The notes below the pieces were generated by a model that saw only the letters and a list, made by a program, of their open reading frames with translations, was not told where the DNA came from and searched no databases. 64,000 nucleotides of DNA, from contig CM055081.1 of assembly GCA_029204045.2 (NCBI GenBank), positions 4,438,812 through 4,502,811 on the forward strand, given 5' to 3'. Position 1 is the stretch's first letter; every line of letters begins with the position of its first letter. Shown here one piece after another: positions 32,341 through 46,300 of the stretch. The DNA comes from Tillandsia leiboldiana (Eukaryota > Streptophyta > Magnoliopsida > Poales > Bromeliaceae). Both the position numbers and the translations under genes were made by a program.

Positions 32341-33360
32341 GCTCACAGTGAGAGATCTAGAGAGCGAGAGAGACGGCGACGGAGACAATAGGCTTCCTCT
32401 CGGCGACGGCGACGGCGATAATCTGCTCCTGCTTCGGCACTGTGCGGGAGAGGAGGAGAGAACTTGTCACGCCCCGAGGCAGCCAATTTGGTCGGTTCGG
32501 GCGCGCCAACAGACCCGCCAATCGGGCATGACCTCTCTATACCCGAAAGGAACGGTAACAACATCTCCAATCAAAGCAATGCGTATGATAAGATACAATA
32601 TCAAAGTAAAAGCAGCTACTAACTAAAACTTTCATTCATTAAACAACAAGTTTAAACCATAAATGAAAGCATACATAAGTGAACCATAATAAAAATTTAT
32701 TGCATTTCCATCTCTCAACTTGAAACTTAAACAATATTACATTTTACATCTTTTTCCTCACAATACATAGTTCACTCAAAATATAAAAAGGGATATATCT
32801 GCTAGACCCTCTAGGTCTCTATGCTGTTGGGCCCTTACCCCTGTCGTATGCCTCGCTGGTTGTACCTGTACCTGAAAAAATGGTCACCCAAGGGTGTGAG
32901 AACTACTTAAAGTTCTCAGTGGGTTCAACCACCGAGAAAGAATGTTCTACACCACTTGGTCCAATGGAAGCAGGATAGCAAGATAATCTATGCTAATAAT
33001 AACTGCAGATGCTGACTAACACGATCATAACATGTATGAATAAATCTATACTATCTGTGTATGTTCCATGTCTCACTGCTATCAATCTTGCCCCTCTGGG
33101 CCACTATCCAAAACTCGGCCACTATGCCGCTACAAAAGGGTCATACTAACCCGGCCACCTAGGCCACTCTATTTTCTTCTTTACCTTTTACACATTCTTG
33201 TGCTTTTGTTCAAGTTGCTAAACCCTCAAAAATTCTTGCCCACAGGGCCCCAGCCCGGCAGTCATGCTACCATAAGACAAAATTTTTAAGGTTGCCGATA
33301 GCACCCGCAAGTGCTACCCCACCCAACGGGGAACTCTGTCATACGGGTCACTGCCTGGAA

Positions 33361-33520
33361 GAGGGACACTGCCCTTTACGTCTGACAGGAGCGCCCGGGA
33401 GAGGGACACTGCCCTTTACGTCTGACAGGAGCGCCCGGGAGAGGGACACTGCCCTAACGTCCAACAGAGGTACTTGGGAGAGGGACACTGCCCTAACGTC
33501 CAACAGGAGCACATCTCACC
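33361..33520. repeat. 40 bp tandem repeat, four units
   Basis: GAGGGACACTGCCCT starts units at 33361, 33401, 33441 and 33480. The first pair is nearly identical. Confidence 0.9.
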
Positions 33521-34084
33521 CCCGAAGGGTCGCCAGTGTTATTATCCTTTTCCTTTTTTTTCTTTAGCACTTGCTTTTCTTTCTTACCCAAGCTTGTAGC
33601 TCACCCTGCCACTGACAATCCGTTTCTTTTTCATTTAAGCTTTTAGGTTATATTGCTTATTAAGCAATTTCCTTTTTCTCATTATCCTTCTTTCATTCAA
33701 TTTAGTCTTTAGCTTCTTTTACTCTTTAAGCATTTTCTTTACACTTTGGTTTCAGATGAGTTCAAAGCACCTTGACCCTCATCCACCTGGAAGTAGCACA
33801 TGCTCAACCCTCCCGTTAACATTTATGCCTCAATGCTTTCTCTTTTACTTTTCTCTTTTATCCTAAGTTCTTTACTCTAGGATAACTTGGGTGTCTCTAA
33901 CACCAATTTAGAGTTGAAAATCTTGTTCATTTACATTTTCACTTAACCCTGCCACTTGGCAATTTCTTTAACTTTCTTGCCCTTTTTACTTTCTTTCTTT
34001 CTCTTCTTAATTACTCAATCTTGTACTTTAACCCTCTGTCCATGACCTTAGGGTTCACTATGCCACCTAGACATTAGTCCGTCC

Positions 34085-34420
34085 AATTATCTTTGGCCTA
34101 GAGTTTACCAACTCTATATTCACTTTATATTTAGCCTAGAGTTTATTAACTCTATGTGCATTCCAATATATTTCTAGAGTTTATTACCTCTATTCACATT
34201 CCATTTTAGCCTAGAGTTCATTAGCTCTAATTCCTTTCCCCTTTTTGCTTAGAGTTTATTAACTCTAATTCCATTCTCATCTTTTACCTAGAGTTCATTA
34301 CTCTAGTTGTATTTCCATCCTTTATCTAGAGTTCATTAACTCTATTTGAATTTCATCTCATTTCCAACCTAGGGTTCCTTGACTCTAAGTTTCACTTTTC
34401 ACATTAACCTAGAGTTATGT
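34085..34420. repeat. Degenerate repeat with CTAGAGTTTATTAACTCTA dyads
   Basis: CTAGAGTT and AACTCTA words pair across about 12-18 bases and recur roughly every 50-60 bases, six or more times. Confidence 0.75.
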
Positions 34421-35564
34421 TGAGCACTCTATAATCAACCTTAGGTTATTCCCTAAGGCAATGTCACTCGTTCATCTAGGTTTAACTCCTAGGTTATCAT
34501 GCCACTCGTTAAACCCTTAATCTAGATTTTCTCCTAGTTTTGCATCCATTCAACCGTCCTCATTTTCTCCTAGGTCTTACAACCACCATGCATTTCTCTT
34601 ATGCCTTTACATGATTCCTAGGGTTATACCCTAACATAATTATTTTCATGCATTTATTCTTTGCTATTTATGCTCATACAAAATTTAACCTACAATAGGT
34701 TAATATAATTGCTTTTAGGGCTAAACCATAATTATCTGTATTCATGATCTTATTACCCTAACATGCTCACTAACATAATTCTAGGTCAAAAATCAAAGGA
34801 CAAAGGGGAGATGCCATCCATTTTCGAAAAAATCCCCCACCTTAAGCTCTTTGCAAGAAGGTTGGATTTACAAAAAATCCCCCCTCCTTCTTCTCCAAGA
34901 AAATTTCTAAAATAGGAATTAGTATCATAAGAGATCATTTTTATCTCTTCTAAAACCCCTAAAATTACAAAATGGAAAAAACCCTAAACTGTTGCTCACA
35001 TCCCCTTTTGTAGGTTCTCTTTTGACCAAAGAAAAAGAGAAGAGCAAAAATCCCCATTTTGGGGCACTATTACAAAGGAGGGATTTTGATCTCTCTATCT
35101 TCACACAAGAACCCTAAAAATGGGAGAAAATCCCATTTGGGATAGTTCCCAATACTTTTGGACCCAAAAGGGAGCCCTAAATGAGAGCCCTAAATTCTTG
35201 GTTTACCTCTTTTGATGTTTGCCCAAGAGAAAAGAGAGAAGAGATGTTGGAGCTTGATTTGGAACTCCCCTTAAAGTTCCCTTCAAGTTTCCTAAGCTCC
35301 CATGAGCCTCACACCCTCAACCCAAACCCCCAGCCCCAGCTGCTGTTGTTGCTGCTGCTGCTTCTTATGCTGCTTCTTATGCTGCTTTTCCCAGGAGCAG
35401 CACGCACAAGAAAGAGAAGGAGAGAAATGGGAGAATCAGGGAACGAGGGAGAGAGGGAGTGAGAGAGGAGTTTTATGTATTGGGCAACTGGTGGGGTGAA
35501 TTTACCAAACTACCCTCATTTACAAAAGAATTCATCTCACTGTCCCAGCATTCTTGCCATTGAG

Positions 35565-35812
35565 TACCGGTACACGGGGTTGATTACCGATACCTAAATA
35601 TAAAATTTTTCCAATCCGAGGCTGGAAAACTCCCTGTTTTGCATAGGGTACCGGTATCCAGGGACTTAGAATCTTTTCTGGTTGTTTTTTTTTTGCACTC
35701 AGGCACACTGCGTACCGGTACTCATCATTCAGTACCAGTACCCAATGTAATTTTCAGCACCAAATGCATTACGTACCGGTATCCAAAATTGCGTACCCGT
35801 ACCAGCACAAAT
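35565..35812. repeat. GTACCGGTAC cluster in the LTR
   Basis: GTACCGGTA words or close variants occur near 35566, 35648, 35711, 35733, 35772 and 35795. Confidence 0.75.
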
Positions 35813-35999
35813 TTCAGCACTTAGGCAGATTTTTGCATATTGAGTCTTCGGAGTCCGTTTCTAAGACAATTTTGCACCGTATGAGCTCGGTTTTGCCCGA
35901 AATTTTACACGCACCCTAGGAAACACCTTCAAAACACGTTCTCATTGTACTTTGCCCAATTTGGCCAAAATTCAAACTGAAACATATTTAAAATCCGGT

Positions 36000-36414
36000 A
36001 ATCACATGGAAATATTATTGCTAAAAATATCTGAAATATGAAACTGATTCAATGTTAGAAGAAGTAAGCAGTTGACGCACAAGGTTAAATAATCATGAGA
36101 TGATGATGGAGAAAAGAAAAAGGAAATAACAGAAAGAAGACATCATCAGAATGGCATAAGAAAGAAAGAAAGAAAATAACGATCTAATATACGAAAATAA
36201 GTGGGAAAATAAACATTACATGCATATTTTTTATATTTGATGGAGTAAACACACTGGCACAAAATTTACATTCTTCCAAAGCCCATATTCTTATAGCTTA
36301 TGAAGATTCGGCGGTTAGAGATAAAAATATACTAGAAGCGAAAACACTTTGGTAGTTAAAGTAACGACAGAACAGTGATGAACTCATCTGCAGTGAATCT
36401 GAAAGAAAAATTTT
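36000..36414 (-). other. FIS1 3' untranslated and downstream region
   Basis: AT-rich DNA between the FIS1 stop codon and the end of the LTR at 35984. The 3' UTR must lie here, but I saw no unambiguous poly(A) signal. The retroelement end comes within about 430 bp of the stop codon. Confidence 0.5.
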
Positions 36415-39400
36415 TCACTTCTTGCGAGACGCAGCGGCAACAATCCCCCCGACTAGAAGGCCCACCACTCCAAAAGCAGTAGCAGTAATGCCCATGCCAA
36501 TCACACCATCTGTTGCCACATAAAAGATCTGGTCATTTCACTTTTATATAAGTACGAAATAAGATGTGGGCGTAAGTCAACAAGAACAAATATTTCTCAG
36601 AGCATACCAAGTTTTAAAGTTATCAAATGGGTGAGAGCAAGCCCAAATTTATAGTGCTAGCCCAAATTTTGTGCATAAATATGTATCTCACCTCTTGCAA
36701 TTTTATCTCCCACTACCTTTTGCAAAGTCAGTGCCTGCCTCCAATCAGGCGCAATCTACAACAACATTGAGAAGGGATTAAATGAATGAAAAGTGAACAT
36801 CAAAGCCTGTTATATCCTACTCTACAAGATGTCAAGCTCGTGTAATTTATCAAACATAAGCATCACAAAATGATTTAACATTAAGGTGACACTGAATCTC
36901 AGGAATAAAATCCTATGCTTGATCTGTGCAATTATATTAGATTATTAGTATCATTGAATTACCGTGTTTGGTTTGTCACATATATCCCTGGCAATCTTGG
37001 CAATGATAAGAGATATTTTCTATAAATGCCTCTACTCCTGGCATTGGATGACTCTATTGAAAGTATGCTATGGGATGGAGGGCAAATACTGTATGGTGTG
37101 CAGATAATGGATGCACCAGGTGAAGGTGGTAATTTCTCCGGCACTTTAAAACTGAAATCATAATTTTGAAAAGGCTAGGAAACAAAATCTAACTTTTGAA
37201 GTTAGGTACCCATTGGCAAATTGACATAAAAATCATTTAGATATATTTAGATATACATAAGGAAAGGATACATCAAGCAGAACAATAAATGGATAACTCA
37301 GAAGTTGGTAACCCACTATCCAGACCAAAACAAGATATGAGAACAAATACAAAGTGCAGAGGAGGGTGTATTCACATTTGATCCGGCAGCATCTTCCAAT
37401 CTAATAGATCACTCTCCTTCCGATTCACTTTATATTTACATTGTCTCTATTCCTCTAACCATTTCAACACTTTTTAATTCTCCCCAAAAAGGATTAACCA
37501 AAACGGTCATCCTCTAAACTGGTTTAGCAAAAAGTTAGGCTATTTTTTCCTTTCGACCCAACCAATAGAAACTGCAGCATGTAATGTTTCTTCCAATGAA
37601 TAAGACGGCTATGGATTCAGCTATGGGTTCATGTGAGGCTACAGGGAAGAAGGGTAGAATAGTAAAGGGTTAGGTAGGTTTTTTTTCTTTTCTTTTTTTC
37701 TTTTCCAAATGAATCTGATAATAACTATAGATTTGCAGAAAAGGGTTGAATGGCAAAGGGTTAGGTAGGTTTTTTTTTTTTTTATTCCAAATGGGGCTAC
37801 TAATAATTACAGATTTGCTGAAAAGATGAAAAATATCATAAAATTGGGAGTTGGGGTTGTAGGAGAGCTCAGCTTTGTCGAGGCAATGCACGTGCAACCT
37901 TATGACCGAGCAGTTTTGAAGAACGAACATTGTAGAGTGGGCTCTGGGGACAGTGGGTGGAAATGATTTGGATGAAAGGGCAGCGGCTCAAACAGATAGA
38001 GGCAGCGGTTCTTTGCGAAAAAACAGAAAGAGAGAAAGTAGAAAAAGTTGGTGAAAAAGGAGGGGACGAAAGAAGGGCCAAAATATGCTCATATGGACAG
38101 TAAATGCAATTTTCCTTCCCAAAAAACACTAATGATTGCAAAGGTCTTGGACTTCATTTACACCACTTGGAACTAATCCTAGTAGACCTGCATCTCAACC
38201 AAAATTTCTGATATACAGGGATTTGGTTTAGTCAAAAATTACTAAAAGACAAAATCAAATTCTAGCAAATATCTCTAAAACCTAATCTAACTAAAACACA
38301 TTAAAAATTTTAATTATTTTTCTTTCTCTTTCACCTACATCAAAAGGCACCCTCATAAGGCAGGAATTTTAACCTTATAGACAACAACAAAATATAGTTG
38401 TTAGGGATTTGTCTTAACAGTAAAATCTTCAAGACTAAAGGACATGTTATATGTTAGGTTATCTGGAAGATGAATTGAGTTGTTAGTGTTTTGGGTTGCG
38501 AACACTAGTTATCTCTATTCTTCCTCTCTCTCAGCTTGAGGACATTCTCTCTATTTTTCCTCTCATATCTTTGTCTTCCTATCTTTCTTCTTCTCTTTTC
38601 CCCTTTCCTCTGTCAGATACAGTACCACAATGCCTACAATGATTCTAATACGGTGTTATTATTACAGCATTATGCTCCAGCACTGCTAGTATCTTTCATC
38701 TTTCCTTTCTTCTTCCGATTTTCTTCCTCTTCTAAAGCTACAGTGCCTCAGTGCTAAATACTCGATAGTATATACGATGTAGAGATTCTGCTGTTGTATC
38801 ACTTTGAAAATGCTGTGCTATAATATTCATTCCGTACTACAACAGTACTGGTTCTATCACATCCATATACTGAAAAAAAAAAGAGTTGTTGCATGACAGA
38901 TAACTCAATAGTTGACAACAAAAGGAAATAAGAGGATTAAAAAGACAACGGAGCATAATGGCAATGGCTATTTCAATGTAATGACAGGCCCTTAAATTTT
39001 AGCACATCAAAATTTGCGAGCATGTGTAGGTGTTACAGGTTGTTAAGCGACACCAATTAACCAACTAATTATTGCAACATAAGGATGCATTTACTATAGA
39101 AGAGTCTCAGGATTTTAATGTACTTCAACAAAAATTATTTTTACAATCACAGAGAAATACGAAGAGATGGATATGACTTACCTCATCATAAATACCTCTC
39201 TTATCAAGTTGGCTATAATGCAACTAATGTGAATGAAGGCTTCCAAAAGTATAAGTGACTCTGATGTTTCAACCCTAAAATACTACTCTCTGCTCTAAAT
39301 AATGAAAACTAATATAGACAACCAAAATATTTTGAAGACTAAGGTGATCCGTGATTGTTAGTTGGAAGAAATATTTCCTTAGGTCATTATAAATGGCAAT

Positions 39401-42400
39401 AACTGCGTGCATCATACTTTAACAACTTTATATGACAAATAAACAAAGTATGATTGTAATTAGACTAGCAAGAAGTCAATTCTATCAGCAATTCCATGAT
39501 CCTTCAAAGGATTTGTTAGTATGATAGCCACATAGGAAATTTAACATACTTACAAATTACAACAGAATATATCAAGAAGCCAAAAACTCAACAACAAGTA
39601 TGGCAAAATAATGTGTTCAGCATTTCAGTCTATCATCAGAAAACTTTTACAAGATTGTGACTGAAAGATGAAAATATATCAAGCTGGTAAAACTTTAAAC
39701 TTGTTAAAAGGCATCATTGTTAAAATATATTTGTTAAATGCAACAATACCAAAAAAACATGAGAATCCATCAGCATTACCATTTAATTAGTAGCTACAGC
39801 AGCATATAGGATGGGCTATAGTTCAAACTTCAAACTAATACGACCAAGTTGTTGTCCTCAAAAATACTTACCAAGATATAGGAAAGTAAATTTCACAACA
39901 TCCATTGCACACAATGAGACAAAATAATACTAGTATCGAATGGAAGAAAAAGGATCTGAATAAGTACATAGACTGTATTGGTGGTAAAATAAATAAGGTC
40001 AAACCTCCAAACACCGCTCTAAAAGCTGACGACTCCTTGCATAATCCCCATTTCTATAGTACCCAACAGCTAACAAATAGAGTTTTTCCCGTGTTTGCAG
40101 TGGGCTGCTAGAAATATCCAGAGAAGCTGCCAAGACGAGGAGAGAGGCTTAGTGCCATATTACTCTTACTCAAAAGTTTATAATTAAACAAAACAAACAT
40201 AATAGTTGAAAAAAACAAATTGCCTCTCTTATATTCTGTTATATAGGTAAATTCACAGTTACTAACTAAAAGAAAGAGAGAAGCAATTAGTACCAGGTAA
40301 AAAAGGGGTATAATTGCACTAGTAGTCCATGAAGTTTTGGCCAAGTTTCGATCTGGTCCTCAAACTTTAAAGTTCAACATTACTAGTCCCTATACTTTTT
40401 AAGAGTTTCATTTTCGTCCTTTCAGCATGTTTAATAATAGAGGGCAAATTATTACCAAGACCTAGTGCAACTACATTCTATAAACCATATATTTATCCAC
40501 TTTTTTTCACCTCATATTTCGACCTTACCATGCTGAGTTATAATTTTTCCCGATATATAAATTGAACCATTGGATTGAAAGTATGAGATTGGTGAAGATT
40601 CAATGAATTTATGGCGTATGAACATCCAGATGAATTAGGTGCATACAATACTTTTTACTCCAAAAAAAGGAAAAAAATGAAATATTGTTGAAAGTTTAGG
40701 GACTAAATTGAAACCTTATTAAAAGTTCAAGGTCTCAAAAGTAAAAATTAAAAGTTCAAGGACGAGCATGAAACTCAACTCAAAGTCCAGGGGCTATTAG
40801 CGCAATTTACCCAAGAAGAAAAACGAATATTACCTTCAAGCATCCCTATTCCACGATTCACATCATCAGGTTGTCTAGAGTGAACGAGGGCCCAAGATAA
40901 CCTCATGAGGCTATCAGCCTTTTGTTTTTCATTCCCAGCCTCAGCAACCTCTTTCTCACAACCCTGCCAAGAAATCAAGCACAATGATATGAGCTTGTCT
41001 GCATGCTATAACATATATAAATTGTAAATGTTCCAAAAAACCAAATGGTTACTGCCCACGTGCCACAGGGAAAACAGAATTAGCAAATAGAATTAAAGAA
41101 TATTATGGGGCTTAGCAAAATTGAATATCATGTTCTAGAGCATCAATATAATCTTCTAATCTGAATATGTTCACTCTCTTTGATTTTATAAAAAGAGTAT
41201 GTTAGGTCAGACTCCTCTAAAGGGTTCACTTGGAACCAAAATGCAAAACAGTTTTAATCTTGAGAGAAAAGAGAAATGATAACAAGATAGTTTAACCAAA
41301 AAAATTTTAAAAAAATAAAGTGAGCCAATTTTAAAAAAATTGCTTTGACAATTTCCAAATTTTGCAAAAACCATCCCTTAACGAGCCCAAAATTACAGTA
41401 TAGTACTAATAAGCGTATACAAGTCAAAGAGCAAGTAAAAATTAAACAACTCACCAACGTCATGTAACAGATATTGTAAAATACAATATGGCACTTCACA
41501 ATATGTTCCATAGATCATACAGTATTGCTTTAACCATGCTGTAAGGCGATTAGCAAACATATAGTAATCGCATTTAAATTCTTAAAACTCATGAGTGGGA
41601 TTCAAGTTGATAAATAATGATCCTAAAGTTCTCAAGTGGGAAGACATCAGTCTGTTTGTAACTTTGTATCAAGAAATTAAGTATCCATCTGTGCCTTACG
41701 ACACGGAGCGATAGGTATCGTGCCACCAATTAGGCGGCACGGTACAAGGGGGGTCTCTCTTGGCCCTCTTGTGCCGCGATACTCTCTGAGTATCGAACGA
41801 GACAGAGCGATACCCAAAGAATATCACGGTACGTGCCGCTGCGTGCCGACACAGGCACAGAGTGTTTTTAATTTTTTTTTTTTTTACTTCAACCTTTTAT
41901 ATTTTTTGGTTTCTTGTATAGACCTTTATCCCTCTCTCAACTATTTTCTTTTCACTTCTACCTTTTCTTCTATTCTACATTTTGTTTTCTTTACTCTCAC
42001 ATCTCTTACTCTATTTTTTTCCTTTCTATTCTTTTCTTCCCTTTTTTCTCATAATTTTTTTTTTAGTTTTTTCTTTCAATCTCTTATTATTTTTTGATCA
42101 CTTCGATCTTAAAAGAAAAGGTAAAAAAATAGTAAAATCGAATATCTACTTATTAGGTAAGTCAAGAAATTTACAACTTAAATTTTTTTTCCATGCATTT
42201 AGAATATATTTAATTTGTAAAGTTTCTTTTGTAAAGAAATATGAAATTATAAAAAAATTTATTAACAATTTACAAAAATCTGAAAATATATCCATTTGAT
42301 TTAATCATTATATGGTCCATTTTTATTTTCTTTGTACGGATTTAGTATTTTGTGCGAGATTTAAGATATTCTTAACTTTGAAAATTTTATTATTAGATTT

Positions 42401-43305
42401 AGAAATATAAGACTTCTAATAAAATCGAAAACTACATAGAAACAATTGATATTTGAATTTGCTTAATGTATATGTCATATGGTTTAGTGTTAAATTTTCA
42501 TAAATAAATTGCACAAGTTTTTTTATTTAAATTTAAGAAAAATTAATTTCTTTGGATGAATTTACAAATTTTTCATAAAAATTTAAAAAAAATTAATTTT
42601 CTCTGGTTTATATTTTATAATTTTTAAAATTCTAAAAAATAAAAGACAAAAAAAAAAATTAAAAAGTTAACCAATTTTTATTATTGCTTAATTTATTCAT
42701 AGTATGGTTTATTATTAAATTTTCATGGACAAATTCTATAATTTTTTTAAAATTTTTAGAAAAAATAAATTTCTTTAATTTTTTATAAATATTTTATAAA
42801 AATTTGAAAATGAAAAAAAACTATCAGTGCACTTTGGTTGGGTCTCATTCTAATTTAGTCTAGTTATTATATGATCTTTCGTCGAATCAATACAAATGAA
42901 TCTTGCAAATCTTTATAAAAATTTAAAGAAAAAATAATTTTCTCTATGAGCTGTAGTTGTATTTAACTTCACCTATAAAGAAGGCTACTACTATAGTAAG
43001 CTATTAACTAGTAAGTTAGTAAGCTATTATTAACATTAGATCAAGAAAAATCAATACATAGCCAAAATTTATAAATATTATTTCAAAACTTTTAAAATAA
43101 CATTCTAAAGTCTTATTGGACAGAAAAAACTAAAATAAGATCGTGCTAAAGCGTACCACTAGGAGGTCTGTGCCGTATCGAACCAGGCAACGGCCGGCAC
43201 ACCCCCGTGCCACGACACTTTAATCCTTGCTTTGTACACACTGCAAGGATACTTGAGTTGTAATACTCGAGAAATTCGAGTTTGAAATTCAATAAAAGTC
43301 GTAAG

Positions 43306-43379
<74 letters not shown>

Positions 43380-46300
43380 CCATGACTTAAGTTATGAATA
43401 GTAACTTGTAGAATTTTCGGATTTTTGATTGAAGTTGGCTAACTTAACCAATCTGAATCCAAACTCGACGATGTAAATACTTGATTTGAATGGTCTCGTC
43501 GATCTGAGCGCAATAGCGCAGTCCAAATTTATGTTTGACAAGCCTAGGTCATCGAAAAGCATGCCAAACAGTGGAATTCACTGTATTAATAGATTGACTG
43601 ACCTAACGAAGCTCAAACTTAACGAACCAAAATCGCTACTTGATAGGTCTCGTCGAGCCGAACGTCGTGGTGTCATCCGTTTTTCTGTTTGACGACACTA
43701 AAAGCCTCGAAAAGCATGAAAAATAGTAAAATTCAATATATAATCCCTAGAATGCCAATAGTTTATGCACCAAATTATTTGAAACTTAATGGGGAGGGGC
43801 TTCTCTGCGTTTTTCATCTACAGTGAGGGACCCACGTGTAAACGTTGACCTTTTGGCATTTTGTAGCACTAACTACATAAAGCAACCTAGGGTTGCTCCT
43901 AGCAAACCTAGCCGCCTCCCTCTTGAAACCGCAGCAACCTATGCCCCCTCATCTCCTCTGCGCCTCCTTCCCGTGCGTTACACCGCCGGCCGCCGCCTCC
44001 CGTCGCCAGAAAAGCAACAAAGAGCAAAATCTTATTTTCCCTTGGGTTGAGAAGGAGAGGAGTGTCCCAAGCCGCAACCAAATGCTTCCGAAGCTTGGTG
44101 AGGTGTTCCTCGTCACCAAAGAGATCCCTTGGAGGCCCGCCGCCTTCCTTGGCCGTGTGACGGCAAGGGAAGATCCTCGGTCATCTTTTTCTTCCTCAAC
44201 TCCGGCCAAGGTGAGCCCTCCTCTTTGGTTGTTTTCTTGCTACCTGGACACTTGCAGTCCCTTCCCCACCTCTTGGTGAACCCCTCTGCAGAGCCCCGAC
44301 CCCGGGGATGCGCCGGGTTGCCGGCGGAAGCATTGCACCCGTCGAAACCCTAGTTTGTTCTGCCTCTTGCAAACGCGTTATCTGGAGACTTTGGACCAGA
44401 TCTAAAATGCTAGACTCCTCCCTCTAGTCCTGTAGAGACCCTCCACAAAGTTTGGTGGAGTTTGGTTGAGCATAGGGGTGGCAGCGGCAAACCCTAGTTT
44501 CGGGTTGCTAAATCTTGGCCGGACTTGGTCGTACGCCGTCGCCGCCGGACCCCAAGGCACGCCTGGTACTTACCTCTGCACCCTCCTGCTACTGCTTGCC
44601 TTAGCTACTGCCCAAAACCTTGGTTTTGTTAAGATGTCCATGCCCAAGCTCTAAGTCTTAGTGTTTTAGGCCACCAAGCTCCGACCAGCACCCTAGCTAT
44701 TTTTCGGCTACCCAATGGTGAGCCCCTGGACTCCTTCGACCTCCTGAGCATGGTGCTCATCTCAGGTCTGAGATTGGTTGAGTGGTTTGGTCCTAGTAGC
44801 AACCTAAGCTCAACAACTTAATACATGTAGTCCCATAGTTGTTCTCAGGTCTTGTGCTGCTCCCAAACAGCGAGCATGGTGTTCAGAACATCAAGGCCCT
44901 TTTACTGATGTCTCGGTTCAGTATACAAGTCCTCGGATTTAGTATAGTAGCATGAAAGCCAAAAATATACATGTAATTATGCAATTTTAGCAAACCCTAG
45001 TGATCTAATTGCAATTGTAGCCTTATGTGTTGTTTTGGGCAACGTGCACGTGATCTTTGAACCTTTCGTTTGAGATCCAATGATTTTCGTTGAGCGGAAT
45101 TTGCTTAACGAACCGTAAATCGACGAAATTGTCGGTTTATCGGTATTTCGGCGTTAATCACGCATTTCGAGAAAAATAGATGATTAATATAATTTGTCAG
45201 ATGTCCCTGGCTGTTCCCGACACTGTCCTGGCAGGCCCTGTGACTTTGGTTTAGCGTTGGTAATTTCCGAAGCCGAAATCGACTTTCCGAAAGTGAGTTT
45301 CGATTGTTATGGCACCATTTGTGCACGGGATTACACAGAGTCGTATGTTAGTGACCGAACGTCTTAAGTTAAGCGTTGAAGTTTCATGAGATTCGAATAC
45401 TGTTATGCACAGTTCGGGCCAATAGTGGTCTTCCAGCAGATTTCCGAAATTTACGGCAGATTCCCAGACTTTTACAGAAGTCGGTCGTATAGTCGTTCTG
45501 CACGTATTGAGTCATTGGGTGGGGTGTGAGTGGGTCTTTTCTGCCACATGTCCTTGTTGTAGGCCCTAGCAGTCAGGAGCCAGCCCGTGCGCCATCCAGC
45601 GGATACCACGATCGATTATCTTGAGGTGGGTGCTTCGGTCCGAGCTTTAACATATCGTCACATAGGATACCGTAGTTGGTCGGACCCCTGTGATTGACGC
45701 TAGCCTTGGTCCTACAGTTGAGCCTTTTCATATGCTTTCCTTTCCAGCATTTACTATTGTTATACTTCAGCATTTAGTATATATTTATATACATTTGGAC
45801 ATATGCCATACTTACTTGGTCACCAGCTCAGTTACATCAATGTACTTTCTATTCTCCACTACATGTTTAGAATAGGAGTTTTAGTTTCAGTTACATGGCA
45901 TGGATAGTATTTCAGTATCAATATCCCGGTGGGGATTTTCCAGCTTTTCGCCGATTGTTCGGTCTTTAGACCGCGAGTTGAGCATCAGCATTATGATCGC
46001 CATAGAGCCAACTTTTTGTCACGTACGCCCGCAGATTAGCTACCCGCAGTGGTGTTCTTTACCGGTAGAGAGGTCACATCTACCCGTGAGCCCAGTGTGT
46101 GCAGGGGTATGATAGCATATTGGTGCATTAGTGTGGCATTAGCCTGATGTCCTCGTGACCAATAGTGGCATGTGATTGGGTATATCGTGTTTACTGCTTT
46201 AATGCATTGCTTTATTACATAGTTCAGTACTTGCATCTTACTATTCAGCATGCTCAGTTTCAGTATCAGTATTTGTTATTCAGCCTTGTGATATTACAGC

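Larger units (their letters stand above)
32465..35984 (-). repeat. Minus-strand LTR or LTR remnant (about 3.5 kb)
   Basis: On the minus strand it starts TGTTTCAGTTTGAATTTTGG (35984) and ends GCCTCGGGGCGTGACA (32465), like the other gypsy-type LTRs here. A GGGTTCAACC-AAAGAATGTT block (about 32925) is shared with the LTR at 2828-3513. No internal region is seen and the 5 bp flanks (GAACT, TATTT) do not match, so it may be a recombined solo LTR. Open frames here look spurious. Confidence 0.6.

Noticed and set aside
33361..33520. CRISPR-like regular repeats
   Set aside because: Direct tandem 40 bp units with no unique spacers, in a plant LTR.
41720..42299. Phe/Leu-rich frames suggesting a membrane protein
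   Set aside because: They are translations of T-rich intron DNA inside FIS1 intron 1.
43893..44353. Frames in the GC-richer part of FIS1 intron 1
   Set aside because: They fall inside the family C 5' LTR, with no domain and no matching frame in the inverted LTR at 2828-5104.
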